Source of the DNA: CAZOVB01 sp964583095
GTDB taxonomy: Bacteria > Planctomycetota > Phycisphaerae > SM23-33
Assembly: GCA_964583095.1 (NCBI GenBank)
Contig: CAZOVB010000016.1
Span: 19,969-83,968 of the forward strand
Reading direction: 5' to 3'
DNA: 64,000 nt
Positions 35,540 through 45,286 of this stretch are shown piece after piece; position 1 is the stretch's first letter; every line of letters begins with the position of its first letter. A program made the translations under genes and the position numbers. The notes under the pieces are model-generated. The model was not told where the DNA came from. It was given only the letters and a program-made list of their open reading frames with translations, and ran no database searches.

Positions 35540-37717
35540 TCATTCGCCGCCGGCGGGCTCACTATCGGAATTCTCGCCGCCTTCAGAACGATACCGTCCA
35601 ATTGCCTCCATCTCCTTCACGACGCCAAGTTCCCTCTGGTGAAGGGTTTCGCAGTCGAGGGGAACTCTCAGAGCAATTCGCGTCCCGCTGCCGGGTGCAC
35701 TGTCCATCTCGAACCGGCCTCCGAGAAATTCGACGCGCTCCCGGATGCTGCTGAGTCCAAAACCAGAATTCTCTCCATTGGAATCTTTTTCCAGAATTCC
35801 CGGAGAAAAACCTTTGCCCTCGTCGGAGACAATCATCTCCAGGCTTTCTTCATCTCCCGGTCCAAGCCAGATGGAGGCCTGGCTGGTCTGGCCATGCTTG
35901 ACAACATTGAACAGCAGTTCCCGCGCCGCCTGGAAGAGGAACATCTCGAGTACCTGGCTTCGCAGTTCGGCCTTGGGGTCCACCTTCAGCTCGACGTTCA
36001 ACTCGTACTTGTCCCCCATCCAGTTGATGAGCCATTCAAGCCCTGCCGGCAAGCCTTCTTCGTGAAGCATGGGAGGATAGAGCTCGTAGGTGGCCGACCG
36101 CGTCACATCCAGCGAGTCGTCCAGAAGCTTTTCCACCTGCTGGATCGACTCGGAAGATGCTTCCGACTTGCCGGCCATGGCCTCCAGGCGAAACTTAGCT
36201 CCCACAAGCAACTGCTGGAGATGATCGTGAAGAACCCCCGCCAGGTTCCGACGCTCTCGCTGCTCAGCCCGGGTCAATTCCATGGCCATCTCCCGCAGTT
36301 GGGCTGTTCGTGTCTCGGCTTCGGCCGTTCTCTCCTCAACGCGCCTTTCCAGCGTCCGTGAAAGCTCCTCCAACTCCCGTCTCTGTTGGATGGATGCAGT
36401 GCGGTCCTGGAGAAGCACCAGCAGAGAATCCTCCTCTTCTCCGGAGATGGGAACTACGTACAAAGACCACCACGTCCTGTGGGGATGGTCGGGACAGAAG
36501 TCGGCCACTTCCTCCAGATGCACCATTTTGCCCGTATCGATCGCTTGGGCGGATGCCTTCTCAAACGCCTTCCGGCCCTCGGGGCCCAGGAGATCCGCAA
36601 AGTTCGAGTCAATCACGTCCGGACTTTTGAGGCAGCAGCTTGTGAAGAAAGCTTCGTTGGCCAGGCGGATCTTCCCGGCCCGGCCCGAAAGCGCCACAAC
36701 CCCGATCGGAACATGATCGACCAGCGTTCGCAGAAAGCCCCTTTCCCGGCTGAGATCACCGGCAGTCCGTTTGAGTTCCTGACGGCTCTTCTCCAGGTTT
36801 CCATAGAGCAGCGCGTAGGGACGACGAAGCGTCGACTCCACCAGCAGGCGGTAGATCATCCAGAACGAAGCGACCTTGCACAGGTGTCCCAGCGTCGGGA
36901 AGAACCCGTAGATATCTTGATAGAGGGAAAAGAAGACTTCTGCGCCAATCGTAAGAAGGATGGCTGCATACATATATACCTGGAGCCCCCCGGCAAACCG
37001 GTCGCGGCACCTCCAGTTCACCACCAGGGCTCCCAGGAGCAGGGCCACGACGGCCCCCTCACCCAGGATCTTGAACAGCGTCAGGCCTGCCTCGGTGTAG
37101 CAGTCGGGGAACCAGCCCAGAAAGACCAGAAGGATCGAAGCGGCCATCAGGCCCAGGTAGCCGGCCAGAACGCGGGGCATTGACAGCGACCGGCCCAGGT
37201 ATCGAAAGCTGATCAGCAGCGAGCCGGCCTCGATCCATCGGGCAATCAGCCACGTCTGGACCGACTGGTTCTGCGTGGCATTTTCGATTACCCCCATGCC
37301 GCGGTAGGTGATCGTGTGAACCATGTCCAGCCCGGCCACGCAGAGATAGGCGGTGCCCAGCAGGGTGAGGAATCCGCTGGCCATCGTTCGCCGGGCGTGC
37401 CAGACGATCAGGAACGTCGCCACGGCCACGACGATGGAGAATCCCTCGGCCAGCACATGAAAGAGCATGAACGAGTAGAATCGTACCAGCCCCAGACACA
37501 GCAGAAGGATCAAACCGCCGGCAATCCATGCGGCCCTGCCCAAGCCCGGTTCATCACGGGAGGGCATACCGGCCTGATCAAGTTCACTGTTATCCACGCT
37601 TGGCTGTTCCCATTTCAGAGACAGGTCCCCCGCCAGAGCCCCTGCCCTGTCACCGGCCTTGTCTTTCACGTTGCAAGCTCCGCAGGTCTTTCGCCACCGG
37701 AGCGTATCTCCAGACAC
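35540..37717 (-). CDS. MASE3-PAS sensor histidine kinase (NarL-type)
   Basis: Up to 725 residues. About 60-295 is a MASE3-like sensory domain with several helices (FYSFMLFHVLAEGFSIVVA). About 326-440 is a PAS domain. A coiled coil leads to the HisKA_3 dimerisation domain with phospho-acceptor His497 (LHDHLQQ), then a HATPase_c domain (GKGFSPG, GFGLSSIRERV, APGSGT). NarL-type kinases usually pair with LuxR-family response regulators, none of which is adjacent. The start is uncertain: GTG 37717 lies 3 bp after the glycoside hydrolase stop; an internal ATG at residue 51 is a credible alternative. Confidence 0.85.
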   Translation of the reverse strand: MSGDTLRWRKTCGACNVKDKAGDRAGALAGDLSLKWEQPSVDNSELDQAGMPSRDEPGLGRAAWIAGGLILLLCLGLVRFYSFMLFHVLAEGFSIVVAVATFLIVWHARRTMASGFLTLLGTAYLCVAGLDMVHTITYRGMGVIENATQNQSVQTWLIARWIEAGSLLISFRYLGRSLSMPRVLAGYLGLMAASILLVFLGWFPDCYTEAGLTLFKILGEGAVVALLLGALVVNWRCRDRFAGGLQVYMYAAILLTIGAEVFFSLYQDIYGFFPTLGHLCKVASFWMIYRLLVESTLRRPYALLYGNLEKSRQELKRTAGDLSRERGFLRTLVDHVPIGVVALSGRAGKIRLANEAFFTSCCLKSPDVIDSNFADLLGPEGRKAFEKASAQAIDTGKMVHLEEVADFCPDHPHRTWWSLYVVPISGEEEDSLLVLLQDRTASIQQRRELEELSRTLERRVEERTAEAETRTAQLREMAMELTRAEQRERRNLAGVLHDHLQQLLVGAKFRLEAMAGKSEASSESIQQVEKLLDDSLDVTRSATYELYPPMLHEEGLPAGLEWLINWMGDKYELNVELKVDPKAELRSQVLEMFLFQAARELLFNVVKHGQTSQASIWLGPGDEESLEMIVSDEGKGFSPGILEKDSNGENSGFGLSSIRERVEFLGGRFEMDSAPGSGTRIALRVPLDCETLHQRELGVVKEMEAIGRYRSEGGENSDSEPAGGE

Positions 37718-37720
37718 CTA

Positions 37721-40700
37721 CTACCGGAAGATCACCTCATAGTATGGCGTCTTGTGCACCGCCGTGTCGATATGAACTTCGTTGTTTTTCACAGGGACCT
37801 GCCTCCCCGACCGCCTCCCGTCGTGGTCCAGGACGTTGACGGTCTTAACGGGTCTCTGGAAACGAATCGTGCTGCGAACGGGCTCCAGAACCACCGGGGC
37901 CGAGCCCATCTTCTCCAGTCGATGGCCGATCTCGCTGTAGCGCATCTGGCTGTTGCGCGCCCGAGCCACGGCCTGGATCAGCGCCGATTCACACCCGGAA
38001 AGATCCTTATCCCGCTGCAGGCTCGTGACAAACACGGTGGCGTAGTGGTTGTTCAGGCCGATCTGCATCGAGGACTTCTCGCCCGAGTCACCAAAGGAAT
38101 AGTCGCCTCTTGGAGCGAAGCCGACAATGGCCTTGGTTCCGGCCGAGTCGACCAGAACGTATCCACGGGCCTCGTTTAGAACCTTCCAGCGAAGCTGGCC
38201 CGTGCCGGCCTGGAGGAAGCCGTCCTTCATCGCCTTGGAGACGTCGTAGCCCGTGCTGGGCTGGGGCTTCTCCACAAAATCAACGATGCATCGACCCACG
38301 GCCAGGGCTTCGGTGGGGACGAAGCCTCCGAGCGTCTTGAAATCGCTGTTGAAGCCCTCGGCCCCGGCCTGCTCGGAAAATCCAAGCTCGCCCGTCCTGG
38401 CCATGTGGTCAATCGCAACACGCCGGACACTGATAACCTCACCGGGGCGGATGTCCCCGCGGTAGACCATTCGCGCCAGGGCAGGATAGAGCCCCATGTT
38501 GTCCGGGAGGTTCACGTCCCATCGGCCTCGGGAGACCGTCGAGGACCACGTCCCGTCCCCGGCGGCGAACTGGTAGCTGGCGTCCCAGTCCTGCAGGCCC
38601 ATTCCGTACAGGGCAACCAGGCTCGTGCCATCGGCGCGCCACTGACTTGGAAAAACCACCGCCCACTCCGAAAGAGCAAACGGGCGGTCCTTGACCTGGT
38701 TGAACCCCTGGTCCAGCGTTCCCCCCCCGGGCCTGCCGGTCAACGAGGCCCGCTCGGCCTGGCCGGTGGTAATCCACCAGCCTTTGTATCCGCCGCCCAT
38801 GTAGTCGTGGCGGTCGATGTAGCCCACCCAGGCATCGGTGTACAGGTTGGCATAGTGCGTGACACCCTCGGCCGCAATCCAGCAGGATCCCGTCACCGGG
38901 CCGTCATAGCCGATCTCCTCCAGGGCCTTGTCGAAGCGGGCGTACCAGGACTTCTGTTCCTCGATGAGGAACTGGAGATTGTCCAGCAGACGCTCGTGGA
39001 TGTTCAGGTTCCGCTTTTGATCCATCAAGCCATATGGCGTGAAGAACCACGGATTGGCGATGGCCACAATGTTTCGCTTGTCCAGATGCTCGTCTTCGCC
39101 CGGGAAGAGACGCTTGCTCATGAAGTAGTAGGCGGTCTCGCCCTCTGCCTTGCTGAGCTCATCGGCGCCCCAGGCCTCGACGAGTTTCTCGTGGCTGCCG
39201 TATTTCTCCTTGAGCCAGTCGCTGAACCTGCCCGCGAACTGCCGTCCATATCGCGGCCAGGCCGTGACTGCCGCACCGGTCGAGAAGAAGAAAATCCCGT
39301 CCTCGTTCTGGAACTCCACAAACGCCAGGGCCGGATCGTCCTTGTAGGCCAGGCCCGTATACGGGTTCACGTGGTTCATCAGCGCCTGGATCCACTTGAG
39401 ACGCAAATCCTGAAGCTCGCGGCTGATGTTGATGACCGAGTAGGTCCGTCGCGCCTTGCCCTTGGCGTCGAAGAACTCCTCGGGATGCTCGACGTGCTTG
39501 AGCTCATACGGCGAGAGCGTGTGGAAGAAGAACGGGTCGAACTGGTAGTAGATGCCCTGCTTCTTGAGCTGGGCGGTGAAGTAATCCAGCCGATCCAGTT
39601 GCGCCGCGTCGAAGAACCCGCTGTCGTCCAGGCTGTTCAGTTGCGGCGAGAACTTGTGCAGCCGCACGCAGTTGATCCCGTACTTGGCGTACTTGCGGGC
39701 CTGGGCGACGGCTACGCTCTTGGCCGGCATGCAACCCCCGCTGCCGACGTTGACGCCCCAGACCTTCATCTCCTTGTCGTTGACCACGAAACGGTCGCCC
39801 TTCATCGCGGGCCGGCCGTGGGTCCCCGCCGGAGCGTCCAGCCAGCCGGCCATATCCAGCTTGCTGTCGCCGAAGATCGCCAACTGCTTCTTCTCGACCT
39901 CCTCGGGGATCTCGTAGATGTGGGTTTCCTTCTCAGCTGCGGCGATTTCCTCGGCGCTGAGACGGCTTCGCTGACGCGTCAGGCGCATGGCCCGGCTGCG
40001 CATCGCCCGCTCGACCTCCCGTTCTTCGGGCACAATCTTGTAGTTCTCCTGGCTCTGCCAGGCGTACCAGTCGTCCATCGACTCGCTGTAGATGCTCCGG
40101 ACCGTCCGGGCCAGGACCTCCCCGTCGCGCCTGGCCTGCAGCGCGAGATCAACAACGCCCTCGGGCAGTTGGCCGGGAGTGAGAATCACGCGGTAGTGGC
40201 CCATCCCTTCCGAATCCACCTCCACAGGCACGGACTTCTTCCAGGCGGGATCCCCCTGGCCATACTGAACTTCCAGCGTCCACTTGCCCTCGCTGAGCCC
40301 GACATAGCTGGTCAGCGTGTCCCGGGCATCGTACATCGCGCGGTCATCCACGTAGGCAACCGCGTAGCCCTTGCCCGGAGCATCGAGAGCCACCCGCTGG
40401 AAATCGAACGGCTGGAACTTTCCGCCGATGCCATTGCCCCACCAGAGCTCGTTGGTCGGGCCGTTCTTCTCGTCCCGGTCGTGAATCTTCACCGCCATAC
40501 GGATCGCGCCGGCCAGGCCCCCACCGTCCAGACCCAGTTCGGTCCAGGGAATCCGCACCTGATAGGTCGTAGTCTTGCTGGATTCGTCGCGATGGACCGA
40601 GAGATACTCGTTCGGCCTGGCTCCCGGGTGACCGGGCTGGCCGTGATAGTACGACCAGACGCTTTCCTTATCGGTGTGGCTGGTCCGCGTGAAACAGAAG

Positions 40701-41266
40701 TCCGCATCGTCCCAGTGGAGATACACCGCGATGTCCAGCCCGCTGTTGTACTTCTCCAGGCTCTTGCGGAGCTTCTGCCGCTGCTGCTGCCAGTCGCGCT
40801 TTCTCCGCTCCCACTGGCTGCGCTGGCGACGCTCCATAGCCTGGATCTGGGCATCGGTCTTCTCGAACACGCCCATCCTTCTCTTGACTTCCGCTTCCAC
40901 ATCCACCGGCTGGGGAGCCTCACTCGGGCCGTTGTCCAGCGCATCAATTCCGAACTGGATCGCGTCGTCGCTCCAGCTCTGGCTCCCCACCGACTCGCAG
41001 TAGTGCACATCATCCGAGACCACCACTCGCATCAGCAATGCATCGGCAGAGGCTGCGATCCAACCCTTGGCGCTGGTTCCGGCCTCATTGGCCTCGAGGA
41101 CAAACGTCGCCGGGCCCCGGTGCCAGTCCGAATCGCTTTCCTGAACCCAGGCAATGCGGACCAGGCCCTGGGGCAACTCCTCGACAGGCGATACCTCCAG
41201 GCTCGGCTGGGCCAAGGCGGCAGCACAAAACGACATTGCTGTGCAGAATGCGATGCGGGTTCTCAT
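37721..41266 (-). CDS. Large exported glycoside hydrolase with N-terminal sugar-binding domain
   Basis: A 1181-residue secreted protein with a signal peptide. About 25-300 looks like a CBM9/DOMON-type beta-sandwich split by a charged coiled coil (130-175). About 490-900 is a clan GH-A (beta/alpha)8 barrel: KVWGVNVGSGGC, GINCVRLHKFSPQ, acid/base Glu655 in EFQNED, and a likely nucleophile Glu867 in FALSEWAVVF. The C-terminal 250 residues are beta-rich. The GH number cannot be fixed by eye (GH5-, GH2- or GH42-like). AAGGAGAAGGAAC precedes the ATG. It is followed by the histidine kinase gene. Confidence 0.78.
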   Translation of the reverse strand: MRTRIAFCTAMSFCAAALAQPSLEVSPVEELPQGLVRIAWVQESDSDWHRGPATFVLEANEAGTSAKGWIAASADALLMRVVVSDDVHYCESVGSQSWSDDAIQFGIDALDNGPSEAPQPVDVEAEVKRRMGVFEKTDAQIQAMERRQRSQWERRKRDWQQQRQKLRKSLEKYNSGLDIAVYLHWDDADFCFTRTSHTDKESVWSYYHGQPGHPGARPNEYLSVHRDESSKTTTYQVRIPWTELGLDGGGLAGAIRMAVKIHDRDEKNGPTNELWWGNGIGGKFQPFDFQRVALDAPGKGYAVAYVDDRAMYDARDTLTSYVGLSEGKWTLEVQYGQGDPAWKKSVPVEVDSEGMGHYRVILTPGQLPEGVVDLALQARRDGEVLARTVRSIYSESMDDWYAWQSQENYKIVPEEREVERAMRSRAMRLTRQRSRLSAEEIAAAEKETHIYEIPEEVEKKQLAIFGDSKLDMAGWLDAPAGTHGRPAMKGDRFVVNDKEMKVWGVNVGSGGCMPAKSVAVAQARKYAKYGINCVRLHKFSPQLNSLDDSGFFDAAQLDRLDYFTAQLKKQGIYYQFDPFFFHTLSPYELKHVEHPEEFFDAKGKARRTYSVINISRELQDLRLKWIQALMNHVNPYTGLAYKDDPALAFVEFQNEDGIFFFSTGAAVTAWPRYGRQFAGRFSDWLKEKYGSHEKLVEAWGADELSKAEGETAYYFMSKRLFPGEDEHLDKRNIVAIANPWFFTPYGLMDQKRNLNIHERLLDNLQFLIEEQKSWYARFDKALEEIGYDGPVTGSCWIAAEGVTHYANLYTDAWVGYIDRHDYMGGGYKGWWITTGQAERASLTGRPGGGTLDQGFNQVKDRPFALSEWAVVFPSQWRADGTSLVALYGMGLQDWDASYQFAAGDGTWSSTVSRGRWDVNLPDNMGLYPALARMVYRGDIRPGEVISVRRVAIDHMARTGELGFSEQAGAEGFNSDFKTLGGFVPTEALAVGRCIVDFVEKPQPSTGYDVSKAMKDGFLQAGTGQLRWKVLNEARGYVLVDSAGTKAIVGFAPRGDYSFGDSGEKSSMQIGLNNHYATVFVTSLQRDKDLSGCESALIQAVARARNSQMRYSEIGHRLEKMGSAPVVLEPVRSTIRFQRPVKTVNVLDHDGRRSGRQVPVKNNEVHIDTAVHKTPYYEVIFR

Positions 41267-41537
41267 GTTCCTTCTCCTTCGGATCCGTTGGACCTCACAG
41301 GCCAGACAATAAGGATACCCCCAATCCGCAGATAAGATCAACGTTGGATCTGCTATGAGACCTATGCCCTCTTGAACACCCCCAAGACACTTCAGTTCCG
41401 CACGGGGCCGACTGGCCTTGCTCACCGCCTTGCCCGAACCGCAACGATCCGGTAGAACCAGCGTCTGACCGATCCGCCCGGGCAGCGAAACAGCTTCCCC
41501 TGCCCGGTCTTGCCCTCTGCCCCGAAAGGAATGCCGC

Positions 41538-42260
41538 TTGAAACGACGCGACGTACTTGAGCGATTCGACGCCTGCCAGGTGCCAGATACGTACCGGCCA
41601 TACCTGCGCTTCCATGCACGTCGTTACCGACACCTCCTGGAGATGCTCAGAAGGCACCGCCGGGCGATCCAGGCCGCAGCCGATGATCAGCCGTTTCGTA
41701 TTCTGGATGTCGGCCCCTTCTTTCAGACACACCTGCTCCGTGACGAGTTCTCCGCACCCGTCGACAGCGTGGGGTTCGACGCGCCCTTCCCCATGGACCG
41801 CCCCGCCGGGGAGCAGCACGTCCAGGTCGACCTCGTCCACGCCCTGGCCGATACACCGCCCCAGTTGGGCCCCTATCCACTCGTCGTTTGCGCCGAGGTC
41901 CTCGAACACCTGCCCGTCGGGCCAGGCCGAACCTTCGCCGCACTGGCCGCCTGGATGAAACAAGGCGGATACCTCCTCCTCCAGACCCCCAACGCGGCCG
42001 CCCTGCCCAAGCGACTCAAGCTGCTGGCCGGGTTGAACCCCTTCGATCCCCCCGCCGAGCAGCAGGGCGACTTCTCCAAACACGTCCGCGAATACACCCT
42101 GGCCGAACTGCGGCGCCTGGCTCGGCAGGCCTCCCTCACCTGCGTCGGTCGACATACCGGCGACGACTACGGCCAGGGCTCGCTGCGCCCCGCCCTCTCG
42201 CGACTCCTGCCCCCAACCCTGCGCAGCGCCATCACCCTCCTGCTGCGTCGGGATCTCTGA
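41538..42260 (+). CDS. Class I SAM-dependent methyltransferase
   Basis: A 240-residue methyltransferase of the UbiE/Methyltransf_11 type. The SAM loop reads RILDVGPFFQTHLL, a diverged GxGxG. Motif II/III follow as VVCAEVLEHLPVGPG and GGYLLLQTPNAAAL. A TTG start preceded by AAAGGAA is likely. Such enzymes often modify lipids or sugars in the envelope; no substrate is suggested by neighbours. Confidence 0.75.
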   Translation: MKRRDVLERFDACQVPDTYRPYLRFHARRYRHLLEMLRRHRRAIQAAADDQPFRILDVGPFFQTHLLRDEFSAPVDSVGFDAPFPMDRPAGEQHVQVDLVHALADTPPQLGPYPLVVCAEVLEHLPVGPGRTFAALAAWMKQGGYLLLQTPNAAALPKRLKLLAGLNPFDPPAEQQGDFSKHVREYTLAELRRLARQASLTCVGRHTGDDYGQGSLRPALSRLLPPTLRSAITLLLRRDL

Positions 42261-42300
42261 TCGAGCAGGAAGCTGCCAAGCCGGTCGGCAGGAGCCCGGC

Positions 42301-42717
42301 TCAGTTGTCTTCCGCATCAGCCGGCGACAGGCAGAGCAGTTCTCCGTGGCGAAGAGACAGGACCGCCGTCTTCCCTGCAACAGCCACGGCGTCCCAAGCG
42401 GACTTCGGCGGCCAGGACTGTCCGATCGATAAGCGACCCGTCGGAAATATCCACCCGCACCAGGTGCATCCCGCCATCGAGAAAGATCCTACGACAGGCC
42501 AGGCACCAGGCCTTGTTGCCGAGGGCTGGGTGACCTTGATTCGCCGACCCAGGGAGTTGTAGGCGTAGGTGGTCTCCAGGTAGTCCGAACCGGAGGTCCC
42601 GCCGTTGTAGACGCGGGATGCGGACACCTGACCGGCGGAATTGTACTCGGTCTCCTGGTGGGAGATGAGGGTGTCGTTGGCGTCCTGGACCCCCTGGACC
42701 ACCCGCCGCCACCTCAA
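42301..42717 (-). pseudogene. Remnants of an RHS/YD-repeat gene joined to a PQQ-propeller gene end
   Basis: The first part (42516-42717) reads as RHS/YD repeats: HQETEYNSAGQVSASRVYNG and TTYAYNSLGRRIKVTQPSA. After about 42510 this pattern stops. In the next frame the text becomes IFLDGGMHLVRVDISDGS, then near 42412 shifts frame again to SAWDAVAVAGKTAVLSLRHG, which resembles the last blade of a BamB-like PQQ beta-propeller. Neither part is complete. I read it as two broken gene ends fused by deletion, with at least one frameshift. It has no start signal. Confidence 0.6.
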
Positions 42718-43365
42718 CCACTCTTTAACTATTCGCGCAAAACCTCAATCCGCCAAACCCGGAAAATCCTTGGCCCACGGAAAAACACCCTCCCCAGCTA
42801 CCGGATCCGAACACTCCAACCGCATCAACCCATGGATCACTATTCCTACAAGACTTGTATTTATAATACCTTACACTTGCTTTACCTCTCCTTTTCGCTC
42901 TCGCTTTTCATCCGCAATTAACCCGCAATTGACTTCAAAATCCCGCAAGGAGAGCGCAATACGCTTCAAGAACCGACCCCCGCAGACGCCCGAACCTTCA
43001 ACCGACTTCAAAAACTTCAAACAGCCCATTCCCCCCCGGTTTTTGGACCATTTGCGCAGTATCGAGCGAGCGAAGCGAGTCGAGATGCGCAGTATCGAGA
43101 GGTAGGGTGGGCCCCTGCGCAGCCGCTCCCCGGCCTGGTAAAAGGTAGTAGGTAAAAGGTGAAAGTGCCATCGGCAGTGCCGAGCCCCAGCGGTAGGGTG
43201 GGAGCCTGCGAAGCGGCTCCCACGCGCCGGCCGACATCGGCCGAATGCAAGCGCCCGCGTCATCCGCGTGGGAGCCGATTGTAGGGGCCCAGCCTACAAA
43301 TCTACTCCAACTTCCGGCGGGAGCGTGTCCTCTACAGATCCGGTTTGGCAGAGTCGAATCCTGGC
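42718..43365. other. Gene-free, partly AT-rich segment with repeats
   Basis: About 650 bp without a credible gene. 42720-43040 is notably AT-richer than its surroundings. From 43055 two copies of GCGCAGTATCGAG flank a run of GCGA-type repeats. At 43101-43131 and 43191-43226 there are related GGTAGGGTGGG-based palindromic units, and at 43134-43160 a GGTAAAAGGT direct repeat. It lies between the RHS/PQQ remnant and the Gfo/Idh gene. Confidence 0.6.
43191..43226. repeat. REP-like palindromic element, copy 1
   Basis: GTGGGAGCC (43198-43206) and GGCTCCCAC (43215-43223) form a perfect 9-bp stem with an 8-nt loop. The full 36-bp unit recurs inverted at 63887-63922 with a single mismatch, in the loop. 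A degraded version is at 43101-43131 and one arm alone recurs near 43265. Confidence 0.85.
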
Positions 43366-44400
43366 TCAGCCGAGGGGGTCGATCTTGACGGCCCTGCCGC
43401 GGCGGCTGGATTCGATGGCCTTCATGACCATGGCGAAGGACTTGATGTTGTCGTGGCACTGGGTCTGGGGCTCTTTGCCGGAGCGGAGGTAGCTGAGCAT
43501 CTCGCGAAGGGCCCCGTGCATGGTCTTGTACTTGAGTGTCTTTGCTGCGAGTTTGAGTGGTTTGTTGATCTTTTTTTTCTGTTTTCCGCCCGACCAGCGG
43601 GAGAGCTCGCCGACGGGGTCTTGCTCGTTTTCATACAGGATGGAACCCTTGGTGCCCACGATTCGCCAGTCGCCGGCCCAGGGGGTGTTCATGCCCATCG
43701 CACACCAGCTTCCGGCATAGGTGAAAAGCGAGCCGTTGTTCATCTCGAAGATGCACGTTGCGGCTGCGTCGCCCTTGTACCAGGATCCGGCCGGGTTGTA
43801 TTCCTTGCAGTAGACGTTGACGGGGTCGAGGCCGGTGAACATCCGGGCCATGTCGAAATGGTGGATGGCCATGTCGAGGATCAGCACGCTGTCCATGGTT
43901 GAGCGGAAGCCGGAGAAGAAGCCCGCGCCGAGATAGAAGGCGCAGTTGGCGGCGGTGACCTCGCCGATTTTTCCCTGGCGGACGGTTCTGGCGATCTGGT
44001 CGTGGTTCTCCATCCAGCGTCGGCTCTGGCTGACCATGTAGAGCTTTCCGGTCTCCTGGCTGGTTTTGACCATCTTTCGGGCCTCTGCCATGGAGTTGGC
44101 CATGGGCTTTTCGCCGATGACGTGGCAGCCGGCCTTGAGAGCGGTGCAGGTGACCTGGCAGTGGGCTTCCGGGACGGTCAGGTCCAGGACGAAGTCGGGC
44201 TGGTGCTTTTTGAGGGTGGCCTTGAGATCGTCGCTGACGTCGGGTCCTGAGATTTCGAATTCTTCGAGCCTGGCCGAGGCGGCATCGGGATTGAGGTCCA
44301 CGACGGCATCGATGGCGACGTTTTCTTCCTTGAGTCGGGGGAACCAGACGCGGCTGATACCGCCTGCGCCGACGACGACTGCGTGGAATTGCTTGGCCAT
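43366..44400 (-). CDS. Gfo/Idh/MocA family oxidoreductase
   Basis: A 344-residue NAD(P)-dependent sugar dehydrogenase-type protein. The Rossmann N-terminus has AVVVGAGGISRVWFPRL; the conserved GEKPMANSMAEA motif carries the catalytic lysine; and DMAIHHFDMARMFTG supplies the C-terminal-domain active-site His and Asp. No Tat signal is seen. The ATG has AAAGGAG 8 nt upstream. It is intact although flanked by repeats and gene remnants. The sugar substrate is unknown. Confidence 0.9.
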   Translation of the reverse strand: MAKQFHAVVVGAGGISRVWFPRLKEENVAIDAVVDLNPDAASARLEEFEISGPDVSDDLKATLKKHQPDFVLDLTVPEAHCQVTCTALKAGCHVIGEKPMANSMAEARKMVKTSQETGKLYMVSQSRRWMENHDQIARTVRQGKIGEVTAANCAFYLGAGFFSGFRSTMDSVLILDMAIHHFDMARMFTGLDPVNVYCKEYNPAGSWYKGDAAATCIFEMNNGSLFTYAGSWCAMGMNTPWAGDWRIVGTKGSILYENEQDPVGELSRWSGGKQKKKINKPLKLAAKTLKYKTMHGALREMLSYLRSGKEPQTQCHDNIKSFAMVMKAIESSRRGRAVKIDPLG

Positions 44401-44484
44401 GGGTTTGGCTCCTTTCGGGTAGATTGCGGATGACAAGCTCCCACAGCCTACTGCGCAGCAAGCGGCTTGCAAGGGGGAAGGTTG

Positions 44485-44739
44485 GAGCTGGACGATCTTG
44501 CGTTCCTGCGCGGGGTGAAGCTTCCGGGGGCTCTGGTGGGGCCTGCGGCTGTGTTCGGCGAGACTTGCCAGGGTCCCGTCGAAGCGGGAAAGCCATTTGC
44601 GGACGGTCTTGGGCGTGGTGCAGAAGATCCTGGCGGTGGGCTTGACGCCGTGGACCTTGGCGTGCTGCACCATGCGAAGGCGGAGATAGCGACTATCTTT
44701 GGACTCTCTCATGACGGTAAAGTAGGGGTACGGGCACAT
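44485..44739 (-). pseudogene. Truncated transposase, N-terminal helix-turn-helix only
   Basis: About 85 residues of a transposase N-terminus in frame with, but ending before, the Gfo/Idh start: RLRMVQHAKVHGVKPTARIF, TTPKTVRKWLSRFDGTLASL, then PHQSPRKLHPAQERKIVQL. This is the helix-turn-helix seen at the start of IS481/IS3-like integrase-type transposases. The DDE catalytic part is missing, and unrelated sequence follows after about 44485. No inverted repeats were recognised. Confidence 0.65.
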
Positions 44740-44928
44740 GTGGGCTCCTTTCCAACCTTGCCGGGTCGGAGAGGATTATCCACTGTGCCCGCTCTTATTG
44801 CAGCCTGCTATTTCTGCGCAGCTGCCTCAACACGTGCTGGAGCTTCCGCCTGGGGACCACCCCCAACGCGGCGATCCCGCGGGGGGTACGATGTCGGGGG
44901 CACTTCCCAATTTTCCGCAAACAACCGC

Positions 44929-44956
44929 TTGCGTCCTCTCCGACAGATGCTACAAT
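44929..44956 (+). promoter_or_regulatory. Predicted rpmB promoter
   Basis: TTGCGT (44929-44934) and TACAAT (44951-44956) with a 16-bp spacer, giving a leader of about 42 nt before rpmB. Confidence 0.5.
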
Positions 44957-45004
44957 GCCCGGTCCTGATTCGCCCCCCAGAGACAACAACAGGAGTTTGG
45001 ACTC

Positions 45005-45265
45005 ATGCCCCGCGTATGCAAATTCACCGGAAAGCGAACCCGAAGCGGACACAAGGTCTCCCGTCGCGGCAAGGCCAAGTACCTTGGCGGCGTCGGTCGC
45101 AAGACCACGAGCATCACCAAGCGGACGTTCAAGCCGAACATCCAGCGAGTCCGTGCCGTCATTGACGGCAAGGTTGTTCGCGTCAAGGCCTCGACGGCTG
45201 CGATCCGCAACGGCCTGATCGTCAAGCCCCTCAAGCGGAACTACAAGCCCGACGAGCAGTCCTGA
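45005..45265 (+). CDS. rpmB: 50S ribosomal protein L28
   Basis: An 86-residue L28. The N-terminus CKFTGKRTRSGHKVSRRGKA, the middle KRTFKPNIQRVRAVIDGK and the C-terminal STAAIRNGLIVKP are typical. No CxxC zinc motif is seen (single Cys5). CAGGAG lies about 10 nt before the ATG. It stands alone between its own promoter and a strong terminator; the usual partner rpmG is not adjacent. Confidence 0.95.
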   Translation: MPRVCKFTGKRTRSGHKVSRRGKAKYLGGVGRKTTSITKRTFKPNIQRVRAVIDGKVVRVKASTAAIRNGLIVKPLKRNYKPDEQS

Positions 45266-45286
45266 CGACTCCTGAACGATTGGACC

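Noticed and set aside
38405..41335. A 976-codon open frame opposite the large glycoside hydrolase
   Set aside because: It mirrors the codon pattern of the real gene, has no family motifs, and lacks a ribosome-binding site.
42641..43105. A 154-codon open frame in the AT-rich gene-free segment
   Set aside because: Odd composition, no start signal, no recognisable domain, and it crosses the repeat and remnant boundary.
43055..43230. A possible CRISPR array from repeated units
   Set aside because: Repeats are palindromic, of unequal spacing, and too few, with no spacers of regular length.
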